A stretch of 64,000 nt of DNA from positions 17,059,408-17,123,407 of the forward strand of contig CM075192.1 in assembly GCA_037577475.1 (NCBI GenBank), read 5' to 3'. The position numbers and the translations under genes were made by a program. Below the pieces are notes generated by a model. It did no database searches, was not told the DNA's origin, and saw only the letters and a program-made list of their open reading frames with translations. Below, in pieces: positions 36,101 through 47,754 of this stretch; positions within the stretch are counted from its first letter, which is position 1; the number at the start of each line of letters is the position of its first letter. This DNA is from Chaunax sp. Z400. Taxonomy: Eukaryota; Chordata; Actinopteri; Lophiiformes; Chaunacidae.

Positions 36101-38649
36101 AGGGTTTGTGCTAGGGTTAGGGTTAGGGTTAGAGCTAGGGTTAGGGTTAGGGTTTGAGCTAGGGTTAGGGTTAGGGTTTGAGCTAGGGTTAGGGTTAGGG
36201 TTAGGGTTTGAGCTAGGGTTAGGGTTAGGGTTTGAGCTAGGGTTAGGGTTAGGGTTAGAGCTAGGGTTAGGGTTAGGGTTTGAGCTAGGGTTAGGGTTAG
36301 GGTTAGGGTTTGAGCTAGGGTAAGGGTTAGGGTTTGAGCTAGGGTTAGGGTTAGGGTTTGAGCTAGGGTTAGGGTTTGAGCTAGGGTTAGGGTTAGGGTT
36401 TGAGCTAGGGTTAGGGTTTGAGCTAGGGTTAGGGTTAGGGTTTGAGCTAGGGTTACGGTTAGGGTTAGGGTTTGAGCTAGGGTTAGGGTTTGAGCTAGGG
36501 TTAGGTTTAGGGTTAGGGTTTGAGCTAGGGTTAGGGTTAGGGTTTGAGCTAGGGTTAGGGTTTGAGCTAGGGTTAGGGTTAGGGTTTGAGCTAGGGTTAG
36601 GGTTAGAGTTTGAGCTAGGGTTAGGGTTAGGGTTTGAGCTAGGGTTAGGGTTAGGGTTTGAGCTAGGGTTAGGGTTTGAGCTAGGGTTAGGGTTAGGGTT
36701 TGAGGTAGGGTTAGGGTTAGGGTTTGAGCTAGGGTTAGGGTTAGGGTTAGGGTTAGAGCTAGGGTTAGGGTTAGGGTTTGAGCTAGGGTTAGGTTTAGGG
36801 TTAGGATTAGGGTTTGAGCTACGGTTAGGGTTTGAGCTAGGGTTAGGGTTAGGGTTTGAGCTAGGGTTAGGGTTAGGGTTAGAGCTAGGGTTAGGGTTAG
36901 GGTTTGAGCTAGGGTTAGGGTTAGGGTTAGGGTTTGAGCTAGGGTTAGGGTTAGGGTTTGAGCTAGGGTTAGGGTTAGGGTTAGAGCTAGGGTTAGGGTT
37001 AGGGTTTGAGCTAGGGTTAGGGTTAGGGTTAGGGTTTGAGCTAGGGTAAGGGTTAGGGTTTGAGCTAGGGTTAGGGTTAGGGTTTGAGCTAGGGTTAGGG
37101 TTTGAGCTAGGGTTAGGGTTAGGGTTAGGGTTTGAGCTAGGGTTAGGGTTTGAGCTAGGGTTAGGGTTAGGGTTTGAGCTAGGGTTAGGGTTAGGGTTAG
37201 GGTTTGAGCTAGGGTTAGGGTTAGGGTTAGAGCTAGGGTTAGGGTTAGAGTTTGAGCTAGGGTTAGGGTTAGGGTTTGAGCTAGGGTTAGGGTTAGGGTT
37301 TGAGCTAGGGTTAGGGTTTGAGCTAGGGTTAGGCTTAGGGTTTGAGCTAGGGTTTGAGCTAGGGTGAGGGTTTGAGCTAGGGTTAGGTTTAGGGTTAGGA
37401 TTAGGGTTTGAGCTAGGGTTAGTGTTTGAGCTAGGGTTAGGGTTAGGGTTAGAGCTAGGGTTAGGGTTAGGGTTTGAGCGAGGGTTAGGGTTAGGGTTTG
37501 AGGTAGGGTTAGGGTTAGGGTTAGGGTTTGAGCTAGGGTTAGGGTTAGGGTTAGAGCTAGGGTTAGGGTTAGGGTTTGAGCTAGGGTTAGGTTTAGGGTT
37601 AGGATTAGGGTTTGAGCTACGGTTAGGGTTTGAGCTAGGGTTAGGGTTAGTGTTAGAGTTTGAGCTAGGGTTAGGGTTAGGGTTTGAGCTAGGGTTAGGG
37701 TTAGGGTTTGAGCTAGGGTTAGGGTTTGAGCTAGGGTTAGGCTTAGGGTTTGAGCTAGGGTTTGAGCTAGGGTGAGGGTTTGAGCTAGTGTTAGGTTTAG
37801 GGTTAGGATTAGGGTTTGAGCTAGGGTTAGTGTTTGAGCTAGGGTTAGGGTTAGGGTTAGAGCTAGGGTTAGGGTTAGGGTTAGAGTTTGAGCTAGGGTT
37901 AGGGTTAGGGTTTGAGCTAGGGTTAGGGTTAGGGTTTGAGCTAGGGTTAGGGTTTGAGCTAGGGTTAGGCTTAGGGTTTGAGCTAGGGTTTGAGCTAGGG
38001 TGAGGGTTTGAGCTAGGGTTAGGTTTAGGGTTAGGATTAGGGTTTGAGCTAGGGTTAGTGTTTGAGCTAGGGTTAGGGTTAGGGTTAGAGCTAGGGTTAG
38101 GGTTAGGGTTTGAGCGAGGGTTAGGGTTAGGGTTTGAGGTAGGGTTAGGGTTAGGGTTAGGGTTTGAGCTAGGGTTAGGGTTAGGGTTAGGGTTAGAGCT
38201 AGGGTTAGGGTTAGGGTTTGAGCTAGGGTTAGGTTTAGGGTTAGGATTAGGGTTTGAGCTACGGTTAGGGTTTGAGCTAGGGTTAGGGTTAGGGTTAGAG
38301 CTAGGGTTAGGGTTAGGGTTTGAACTAGGGTTAGGGTTAGGGTTAGGGTTTGAGCTAGGGTTAGGGTTAGGGTTTGAGCTAGGGTTAGGGTTAGGGTTAG
38401 AGCTAGGGTTAGGGTTAGGGTTAGGGTTTGAGCTAGGGTTAGGGTTAGGGTTTGAGCTAGGGTTAGGGTTAGGGTTTGAGCTAGGGTTAGGGTTAGGGTT
38501 TGAGCTAGGGTTAGGGTTTGAGCTAGGGTTAGGGTTAGGGTTAGGGTTTGAGCTAGGGTTAGGGTTTGAGCTAGGGTTAGGGTTTGAGCTAGGGTTAGGT
38601 TTAGGGTTAGGGTTTGAGCTAGGGTTAGGGTTAGGTTTAGGGTTTGAGC

Positions 38650-38689
<40 letters not shown>

Positions 38690-41600
38690 GGTTTGAGCTA
38701 GGGTTAGGGTTTGAGCTAGGGTTAGGTTTAGGGTTAGGGTTTGAGCTAGGGTTAGGGTTAGGTTTAGGGTTTGAGCTAGGGTTAGGGTTTGAGCTAGGGT
38801 TAGGGTTTGAGCTAGGGTTAGGGTTAGGGTTAGAGCTAGGGTTAGGGTTAGGGTTTGAGCTAGGGTTAGGTTTAGGGTTAGGGTTAGGGTTTGAGCTAGG
38901 GTTAGGGTTTGAGCTATGGTTAGGGTTAGGGTTTGAGCTAGGGTTAGGGTTAGGGTTAGAGCTAGGGTTAGGGTTAGGGTTTGAGCTAGGGTTAGGGTTA
39001 GGGTTAGGGTTTGAGCTAGGGTTAGGGTTTGAGCTAGGGTTAGGGTTAGGGTTAGGGTTTGAGCTAGGGTTAGGGTTAGGGTTAGGGTTTGAGCTAGGGT
39101 TAGGGTTTGAGCTAGGGTTAGGGTTAGGGTTTGAGCTAGGGTTAGGGTTAGGGTTAGAGCTAGGGTTAGGGTTAGGGTTTGAGCTAGGGTTAGGGTTAGG
39201 GTTTGAGCTAGGGTTAGGGTTAGGGTTAGGGTTTGAGCTAGGGTTAGGATTAGGGTTTGAGCTAGGGTTAGGGTTAGGGTTAGGATTAGGGTTTGAGCTA
39301 GGGTAAGTGTTTGAGCTAGGGTTAGGGTTAGGGTTAGAGCTAGGGTTAGGGTTAGGGTTTGAGCGAGGGTTAGGGTTAGGGTTTGAGGTAGGGTTAGGGT
39401 TAGGGTTAGGGTTTGAGCTAGGGTTAGGGTTAGGGTTAGGGTTAGAGCTAGGGTTAGGGTTAGGGTTTGAGCTAGGGTTAGGTTTAGGGTTAGGATTAGG
39501 GTTTGAGCTACGGTTAGGGTTTGAGCTAGGGTTAGGGTTAGGGTTTGAGCTAGGGTTAGGGTTAGGGTTAGAGCTAGGGTTAGGGTTAGGGTTTGAGCTA
39601 GGGTTAGGGTTAGGTTTAGGGTTTGAGCTAGGGTTAGGGTTAGGGTTTGAGCTAGGGTTAGGGTTAGGGTTAGAGCTAGGGTTAGGGTTAGGGTTTGAGC
39701 TAGGGTTAGGGTTAGGGTTAGGGTTTGAGCTAGGGTAAGGGTTAGGGTTTGAGCTAGGGTTAGGGTTAGGGTTTGAGCTAGGGTTAGGGTTTGAGCTAGG
39801 GTTAGGGTTAGGGTTTGAGCTAGGGTTAGGGTTTGAGCTAGGGTTAGGGTTAGGGTTTGAGCTAGGGTTAGGGTTAGGGTTAGGGTTTGAGCTAGGGTTA
39901 GGGTTTGAGCTAGGGTTAGGTTTAGGGTTAGGGTTTGAGCTAGGGTTAGGGTTAGGGTTAGGGTTTGAGCTAGGGTTAGGGTTTGAGCTAGGGTTAGGGT
40001 TAGGGTTTGAGCTAGGGTTAGGGTTAGAGTTTGAGCTAGGGTTAGGGTTAGGGTTTGAGCTAGGGTTAGGGTTAGGGTTTGAGCTAGGGTTAGGGTTTGA
40101 GCTAGGGTTAGGGTTAGGGTTTGAGGTAGGGTTAGGGTTAGGGTTAGGGTTTGAGCTAGGGTTAGGGTTAGGGTTAGGGTTAGAGCTAGGGTTAGGGTTA
40201 GGGTTTGAGCTAGGGTTAGGTTTAGGGTTAGGATTAGGGTTTGAGCTACGGTTAGGGTTTGAGCTAGGGTTAGGGTTAGGGTTTGAGCTAGGGTTAGGGT
40301 TAGGGTTTGAGCTAGGGTTAGGGTTTGAGCTAGGGTTAGGGTTAGGGTTTGAGGTAGGGTTAGGGTTAGGGTTAGGGTTTGAGCTAGGGTTAGGGTTAGG
40401 GTTAGGGTTAGAGCTAGGGTTAGGGTTAGGGTTTGAGCTAGGGTTAGGTTTAGGGTTAGGATTAGGGTTTGAGCTACGGTTAGGGTTTGAGCTAGGGTTA
40501 GGGTTAGGGTTTGAGCTAGGGTTAGGGTTAGGGTTAGAGCTAGGGTTAGGGTTAGGGTTTGAGCTAGGGTTAGGGTTAGGGTTAGGGTTTGAGCTAGGGT
40601 TAGGGTTAGGGTTTGAGCTAGGGTTAGGGTTAGGGTTAGAGCTAGGGTTAAGGTTAGGGTTTGAGCTAGGGTTAGGGTTAGGGTTAGGGTTTGAGCTAGG
40701 GTAAGGGTTAGGGTTTGAGCGAGGGTTAGGGTTAGGGTTTGAGCTAGGGTTAGGGTTTGAGCTAGGGTTAGGGTTAGGGTTAGGGTTTGAGCTAGGGTTA
40801 GGGTTTGAGCTAGGGTTAGGGTTAGGGTTTGAGCTAGGGTTAGGGTTAGGGTTAGGGTTTGAGCTAGGGTTAGGGTTAGGGTTAGAGCTAGGGTTAGGGT
40901 TAGGGTTTGAGCTAGGGTTAGGGTTAGGGTTAGGGTTTGAGCTAGGGTTAGGGTTTGAGCTAGGGTTAGGGTTAGGGTTTGAGCTAGGGTTAGGGTTAGG
41001 GTTAGGGTTTGAGCTAGGGTTAGGGTTTGAGCTAGGGTTAGGTTTAGGGTTAGGGTTTGAGCTAGGGTTAGGGTGAGGGTTAGGGTTTGAGCTAGGGTTA
41101 GGGTTTGAGCTAGGGTTAGGGTTAGGGTTTGAGCTAGGGTTAGGGTTAGAGTTTGAGCTAGGGTTAGGGTTAGGGTTTGAGCTAGGGTTAGGGTTAGGGT
41201 TTGAGCTAGGGTTAGGGTTTGAGCTAGGGTTAGGGTTAGGGTTTGAGGTAGGGTTAGGGTTAGGGTTAGGGTTTGAGCTAGGGTTAGGGTTAGGGTTAGG
41301 GTTAGAGCTAGGGTTAGGGTTAGGGTTTGAGCTAGGGTTAGGTTTAGGGTTAGGATTAGGGTTTGAGCTACGGTTAGGGTTTGAGCTAGGGTTAGGGTTA
41401 GGGTTTGAGCTAGGGTTAGGGTTAGGGTTAGAGCTAGGGTTAGGGTTAGGGTTTGAGCTAGGGTTAGGGTTAGGGTTTGAGCTAGGGTTAGGGTTAGGGT
41501 TTGAGCTAGGGTTAGGGTTAGGGTTAGAGCTAGGGTTAGGGTTAGGGTTTAAGCTAGGGCTAGGGTTAGGGTTAGGGTTTGAGCTAGGGTAAGGGTTAGG

Positions 41601-43139
41601 GTTTGAGCTAGGGTTAGGGTTAGGGTTTGAGCTAGGGTTAGGGTTTGAGCTAGGGTTAGGGTTAGGGTTAGGGTTTGAGCTAGGGTTAGGGTTTGAGCTA
41701 GGGTTAGGGTTAGGGTTTGAGCTAGGGTTAGGGTTAGGGTTAGGGTTTGAGCTAGGGTTAGGGTTAGGCTTAGAGCTAGGGTTAGGGTTAGGGTTTGAGC
41801 TAGGGTTAGGTTTAGGGTTAGGGTTAGGGTTTGAGCTAGGGTTAGGGTTTGAGCTAAGGTTAGGGTTAGGGTTTGAGCTAGGGTTAGGGTTAGGGTTAGA
41901 GCTAGGGTTAGGGTTAGGGTTTGAGCTAGGGTGAGGGTTAGGGTTAGGGTTTGAGCTAGGGTTAGGGTTTGAGCTAGGGTTAGGGTTAGGGTTTGAGCTA
42001 GGGTTAGGGTTGGGGTTAGAGCTAGGGTTAGGGTTAGGGTTTGAGCTAGGGTTAGGGTTAGGGTTAGGGTTTGAGCTAGGGTTAGGGTTTGAGCTAGGGT
42101 TAGGGTTAGGGTTTGAGCTAGGGTTAGGGTTAGGCTTAGAGCTAGGGTTAGGGTTAGGGTTTGAGCTAGGGTTAGGGTTAGGGTTAGGGTTTGAGCTAGG
42201 GTTAGGGTTTGAGCTAGGGTTAGGGTTAGGGTTTGAGCTAGGGTTAGGGTTTGAGCTAGGGTTAGGGTTAGGGTTAGAGCTAGGGTTAGGGTTAGGGTTT
42301 GAGCTAGGGTTAGGGTTAGGGTTTGAGCTAGGGTTAGGGTTTGAGCTAGGGTTAGGGTTAGGGTTAGAGCTAGGGTTAGGGTTAGGGTTTGAGCTAGGGT
42401 TAGGTTTAGGGTTAGGGTTAGGGTTTGAGCTAGGGTTTAGGGTTAGGGTTAGGGTTTGAGCTAGGGTTAGGGTTAGAGTTTGAGCTAGGGTTAGGGTTAG
42501 GGTTTGAGCTAGGGTTAGGGTTAGGGTTTGAGCTAGGGTTAGGGTTAGGGTTTGAGCTAGGGTTAGGGTTAGGGTTTGAGCTAGGGTTAGGGTTTGAGCT
42601 AGGGTTAGGTTTAGGGTTAGGGTTTGAGCTAGGGTTAGGGTTAGGGTTAGGGTTTGAGCTAGGGTTAGGGTTTGAGCTAGGGTTAGGGTTAGGGTTTGAG
42701 CTAGGGTTAGGGTTAGGGTTAGAGCTAGGGTTAGGGTTAGGGTTTGAGCTAGGGTTAGGTTTAGGGTTAGGGTTAGGGTTTGAGCTAGGGTTAGGGTTTG
42801 AGCTAGGGTTAGGGTTACGGTTTGAGCTAGGGTTAGGGTTAGGGTTAGAGCTAGGGTTAGGGTTAGGGTTTGAGGTAGGGTTAGGGTTAGGGTTTGAGCT
42901 AGGGTTAGGGTTAGGGTTAGGGTTTGAGCTAGGGTTAGGGTTTGAGCTAGGGTTAGGGTTAGGGTTTGAGCTAGGGTTAGGGTTAGGGTTAGAGCTAGGG
43001 TTAGGGTTAGGGTTTGAGCTAGGGTTAGGGTTAGGGTTAGGGTTTGAGCTAGGGTTAGGGTTTGAGCTAGGGTTAGGGTTAGGGTTTGAGCTAGGGTTAG
43101 GGTTAGGGTTAGAGCTAGGGTTAGGGTTAGGGTTTGAGC

Positions 43140-43179
<40 letters not shown>

Positions 43180-44664
43180 GGTTAAGGGTTTGAGCTAGGG
43201 TTAGGGTTTGAGCTAGGGTTAGGTTTAGGGTTAGGGTTTGAGCTAGGGTTAGGGTTAGGTTTAGGGTTTGAGCTAGGGTTAGGGTTTGAGCTAGGGTTAG
43301 GGTTAGGGTTTGAGCTAGGGTTAGGGTTAGGGTTAGAGCTAGGGTTAGGGTTAGGGTTTGAGCTAGGGTTAGGTTTAGGGTTAGGGTTAGGGTTTGAGCT
43401 AGGGTTAGGGTTTGATCTAGGGTTAGGGTTAGGGTTTGAGCTAGGGTTAGGGTTAGAGCTAGGATTAGGGTTAGGGTTAGGGTTTGAGCTAGGGTTAGGG
43501 TTAGGGTTAGGGTTTGAGCTAGGGTTAGGGTTAGGGTTTGAGCTAGGGTTAGGGTTAGGGTTTGAGCTAGGGTTTGTGCTAGGGTTAGGGTTAGGGTTAG
43601 AGCTAGGGTTAGGGTTAGGGTTAGGGTTTGAGCTAGGGATAGGGTTAGGGTTTGAGCTAGGGTTAGGGTTAGGGTTTGAGCTAGGGTTTGTGCTAGGGTT
43701 AGGGTTAGGGTTAGAGCTAGGGTTAGGGTTAGGGTTTGAGCTAGGGTTAGGGTTAGGGTTAGAGCTAGGGTTAGGGTTAGGGTTTGAGCTAGGGTTAGGG
43801 TTAGGGTTAGAGCTAGGGTTAGGGTGAGGGTTTGAGCTAGGGTTAGGTTTAGGGTTAGGGTTAGGGTTTGAGCTAGGGTTAGGGTTTGAGCTAGGGTTAG
43901 GGTTAGGGTTTGAGCTAGGGTTAGGGTTAGAGCTAGGGTTAGGGTTAGGGTTAGGGTTTGAGCTAGGGTTAGGGTTAGGGTTAGGGTTTGAGCTAGGGTT
44001 AGGGTTAGGGTTTGAGCTAGGGTTAGGGTTAGGGTTTGAGCTAGGGTTTGTGCTAGGGTTAGGGTTAGGGTTAGAGCTAGGGTTAGGGTTAGGGTTAGGG
44101 TTTGAGCTAGGGATAGGGTTAGGGTTTGAGCTAGGGTTAGGGTTAGGGTTTGAGCTAGGGTTTGTGCTAGGGTTAGGGTTAGGGTTAGAGCTAGGGTTAG
44201 GGTTAGGGTTTGAGCTAGGGTTAGGGTTAGGGTTAGAGCTAGGGTTAGGGTTAGGGTTTGAGCTAGGGTTAGGGTTAGGGTTAGAGCTAGGGTTAGGGTG
44301 AGGGTTTGAGCTAGGGTTAGGTTTAGGGTTAGGGTTAGGGCTTGAGCTAGGGTTAGGGTTTGAGCTAGGGTTAGGGTTAGGGTTTGAGCTAGGGTTAGGG
44401 TTAGGGTTTGAGCTAGGGTTAGGGTTTGAGCTAGGGTTAGGGTTAGGGTTTGAGCTAGGGTTAGGGTTAGGGTTAGAGCTAGGGTTAGGGTTAGGGTTTG
44501 AGCTAGGGTTAGGGTTAGGGTTTGAGCTAGGGTTAGGGTTAGGGTTTGAGCTAGGGTTAGGGTTAGGGTTTGAGCTAGGGTTAGGGTTAGGGTTAGGGTT
44601 AGGGTTAGGGTTAGGGTTTGAGCTAGGGTTAGGTTTAGGGTTAGGGTTAGGGCTTGAGCTAGGG
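30079..44664 (+). repeat. 14.6 kb tandem duplication, copy 1
   Basis: From 30,079 the order of variant words matches that from 44,665 at an offset of 14,586 bp: CTAGTG markers at 30706/45292 and 31708/46294, CTACGG at 34362/48948 and 36456/51042, TTAGTGTTTGAG at 37422/52008. After a 24 bp indel the offset is 14,562 (39502/54064). After a 36 bp indel it is 14,598 (43576/58174, 44050/58648). The sequence upstream of 30,079 does not match that upstream of 44,665, which fixes the left breakpoint. The end of this copy abuts copy 2. It contains internal 1002 bp and 474 bp repeats. Confidence 0.9.
43576..44520 (+). repeat. 474 bp tandem repeat
   Basis: The block beginning with TTTGTGCTAGGG and containing the rare word GATAGGG appears twice, 474 bp apart (GTG at 43576 and 44050; GGATAG at 43639 and 44113). 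Both copies recur in copy 2 of the large duplication (58174, 58648), and there is a further pair at 59512 and 59986. Confidence 0.8.
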
Positions 44665-47052
44665 TTAGGGTTTGAGCTAGGGTTAGGGTTAGGGTTTGAG
44701 CTAGGGTTAGGGTTAGAGCTAGGGTTAGGGTTAGGGTTTGAGCTAGGGTTAGGGTTAGGGTTTGAGCTAGGGTTAGGGTTAGGGTTTGAGCTAGGGTTAG
44801 GTTTAGGGTTAGGGTTAGGGTTTGAGCTAGGGTTAGGGTTTGAGCTAGGGTTAGGGTTAGGGTTTGAGCTAGGGTTAGGGTTAGGGTTAGAGCTAGGGTT
44901 AGGGTTAGGGTTTGAGCTAGGGTTAGGGTTAGGGTTAGGGTTTGAGCTAGGGTTAGGGTTAGGGTTAGGGTTTGAGCTAGGGTTAGGGTTTGAGCTAGGG
45001 TTAGGGTTAGGGTTAGGGTTTGAGCTAGGGTTAGGGTTAGGGTTAGGGTTTGAGCTAGGGTTAGGGTTTGAGCTAGGGTTAGGGTTAGGGTTTGAGCTAG
45101 GGTTAGGGTTAGGGTTAGAGCTAGGGTTAGGGTTAGGGTTTGAGCTAGGGTTAGGGTTAGGGTTTGAGCTAGGGTTAGGGTTAGGGTTAGGGTTTGAGCT
45201 AGGGTTAGGGTTAGGGTTTGAGCTAGGGTTAGGGTTAGGGTTAGGATTAGGGTTTGAGCTAGGGTTAGGGTTTGAGCTAGGGTTAGAGCTAGTGTTAGGG
45301 TTAGAGTTTGAGCTAGGGTTAGGGTTTGAGCTAGGGTTAGGGTTAGGGTTTGAACTAGGGTTAGGGTTAGGGTTTGAGCTAGGGTTAGGGTTAGGGTTAG
45401 GGTTAGAGCTAGGGTTAGGGTTAGGGTTTGAGCTAGGGTTAGGTTTAGGGTTAGGGTTAGGGTTTGAGCTAGGGTTAGGGTTTGAGCTAGGGTTAGGGTT
45501 AGGGTTTGAGCTAGGGTTAGGGTTAGGGTTAGAGCTAGGGTTAGGGTTAGGGTTTGAGCTAGGGTTAGGGTTAGGGTTTGAGCTAGGGTTAGGGTTAGGG
45601 TTAGGGTTTGAGCTAGGGTTAGGGTTAGGATTAGGGTTTGAGCTAGGGTTAGGGTTAGGGTTAGGGTTTGAGCTGGGGTTAGGGTTAGGGTTTGAGCTAG
45701 GGTTAGGTTTAGGGTTAGGGTTAGGGTTTGAGCTAGGGTTAGGGTTAGGGTTTGAGCTAGGGTTAGGGTTAGGGTTAGGGTTAGAGCTAGGGTTAGGGTT
45801 AGGGTTTGAGCTAGGGTTAGGTTTAGGGTTAGGGTTAGGGTTTGAGCTAGGGTTAGGGTTAGGGTTTGAGCTAGGGTTAGGGTTAGGGTTAGAGCTAGGG
45901 TTAGGGTTAGGGTTTGAGCTAGGGTTAGGGTTAGGGTTAGGGTTTGAGCTAGGGTTAGGGTTAGGGTTAGGGTTTGAGCTAGGGTTAGGGTTTGAGCTAG
46001 GGTTAGGGTTAGGGTTAGGGTTTGAGCTAGGGTTAGGGTTAGGGTTAGGGTTTGAGCTAGGGTTAGGGTTTGAGCTAGGGTTAGGGTTAGGGTTTGAGCT
46101 AGGGTTAGGGTTAGGGTTAGAGCTAGGGTTAGGGTTAGGGTTTGAGCTAGGGTTAGGGTTAGGGTTTGAGCTAGGGTTAGGGTTAGGGTTAGGGTTTGAG
46201 CTAGGGTTAGGGTTAGGGTTTGAGCTAGGGTTAGGGTTAGGGTTAGGATTAGGGTTTGAGCTAGGGTTAGGGTTTGAGCTAGGGTTAGAGCTAGTGTTAG
46301 GGTTAGAGTTTGAGCTAGGGTTAGGGTTTGAGCTAGGGTTAGGGTTAGGGTTTGAGCTAGGGTTAGGGTTAGGGTTTGAGCTAGGGTTAGGGTTAGGGTT
46401 AGGGTTAGAGCTAGGGTTAGGGTTAGGGTTTGAGCTAGGGTTAGGTTTAGGGTTAGGGTTAGGGTTTGAGCTAGGGTTAGGGTTTGAGCTAGGGTTAGGG
46501 TTAGGGTTTGAGCTAGGGTTAGGATTAGGGTTAGAGCTAGGGTTAGGGTTAGGGTTTGAGCTAGGGTTAGGGTTAGGGTTTGAGCTAGGGTTAGGGTTAG
46601 GGTTAGGGTTTGAGCTAGGGTTAGGGTTAGGGTTAGGGTTAGAGCTAGGGTTAGGGTTAGGGTTAGGATTAGGGTTTGAGCTAGGGTTAGTGTTTGAGCT
46701 AGGGTTAGGGTTAGGGTTAGGGTTAGAGCTAGGGTTAGGGTTAGGGTTTGAGCGAGGGTTAGGGTTAGGGTTTGAGGTAGGGTTAGGGTTTGAGCTAGGG
46801 TTAGGGTTAGGGTTAGGGTTAGAGCTAGGGTTAGGGTTTGAGCTAGGGTTAGGTTTAGGGTTAGGATTAGGGTTTGAGCTACGGTTAGGGTTTGAGCTAG
46901 GGTTAGGGTTAGGGTTTGAGGTAGGGTTAGGGTTAGGGTTTGAGCTAGGGTTAGGGTTTGAGCTAGGGTTAGGTTTAGGGTTAGGGTTTGAGCTAGGGTT
47001 AGGGTTAGGTTTAGGGTTTGAGCTAGGGTTAGGGTTAGGGTTTGAGCTAGGT

Positions 47053-47087
<35 letters not shown>

Positions 47088-47719
47088 GGTTAGGGTTTGA
47101 GCTAGGGTTAGGGTTTGAGCTAGGGTTAGGTTTAGGGTTAGGGTTTGAGCTAGGGTTAGGGTTAGGTTTAGGGTTTGAGGTAGGGTTAGGGTTTGAGCTA
47201 GGGTTAGGGTTTGAGCTAGGGTTAGGGTTAGGGTTTGAGCTAGGGTTAGGGTTAGGGTTAGAGCTAGGGTTAGGGTTAGGGTTTGAGCTAGGGTTAGGTT
47301 TAGGGTTAGGGTTAGGGTTTGAGCTAGGGTTAGGGTTTGAGCAAGGGTTAGGGTTAGGGTTTGAGCTAGGGTTAGGGTTAGGGTTAGAGCTAGGGTTAGG
47401 GTTAGGGTTTGAGCTAGGGTTAGGGTTAGGGTTAGAGCTAGGGTTAGGGTTAGGGTTAGAGCTAGGGTTAGGGTTAGGGTTTGAGCGAGGGTTAGGGTTA
47501 GGGTTTGAGGTAGGGTTAGGGTTTGAGCTAGGGTTAGGGTTAGGGTTAGGGTTAGAGCTAGGGTTAGGGTTAGGGTTTGAGCTAGGGTTAGGTTTAGGGT
47601 TAGGATTAGGGTTTGAGCTACGGTTAGGGTTTGAGCTAGGGTTAGGGTTAGGGTTTGAGGTAGGGTTAGGGTTAGGTTTAGGGTTTGAGCTAGGGTTAGG
47701 GTTAGGGTTTGAGCTAGGT

Positions 47720-47754
<35 letters not shown>
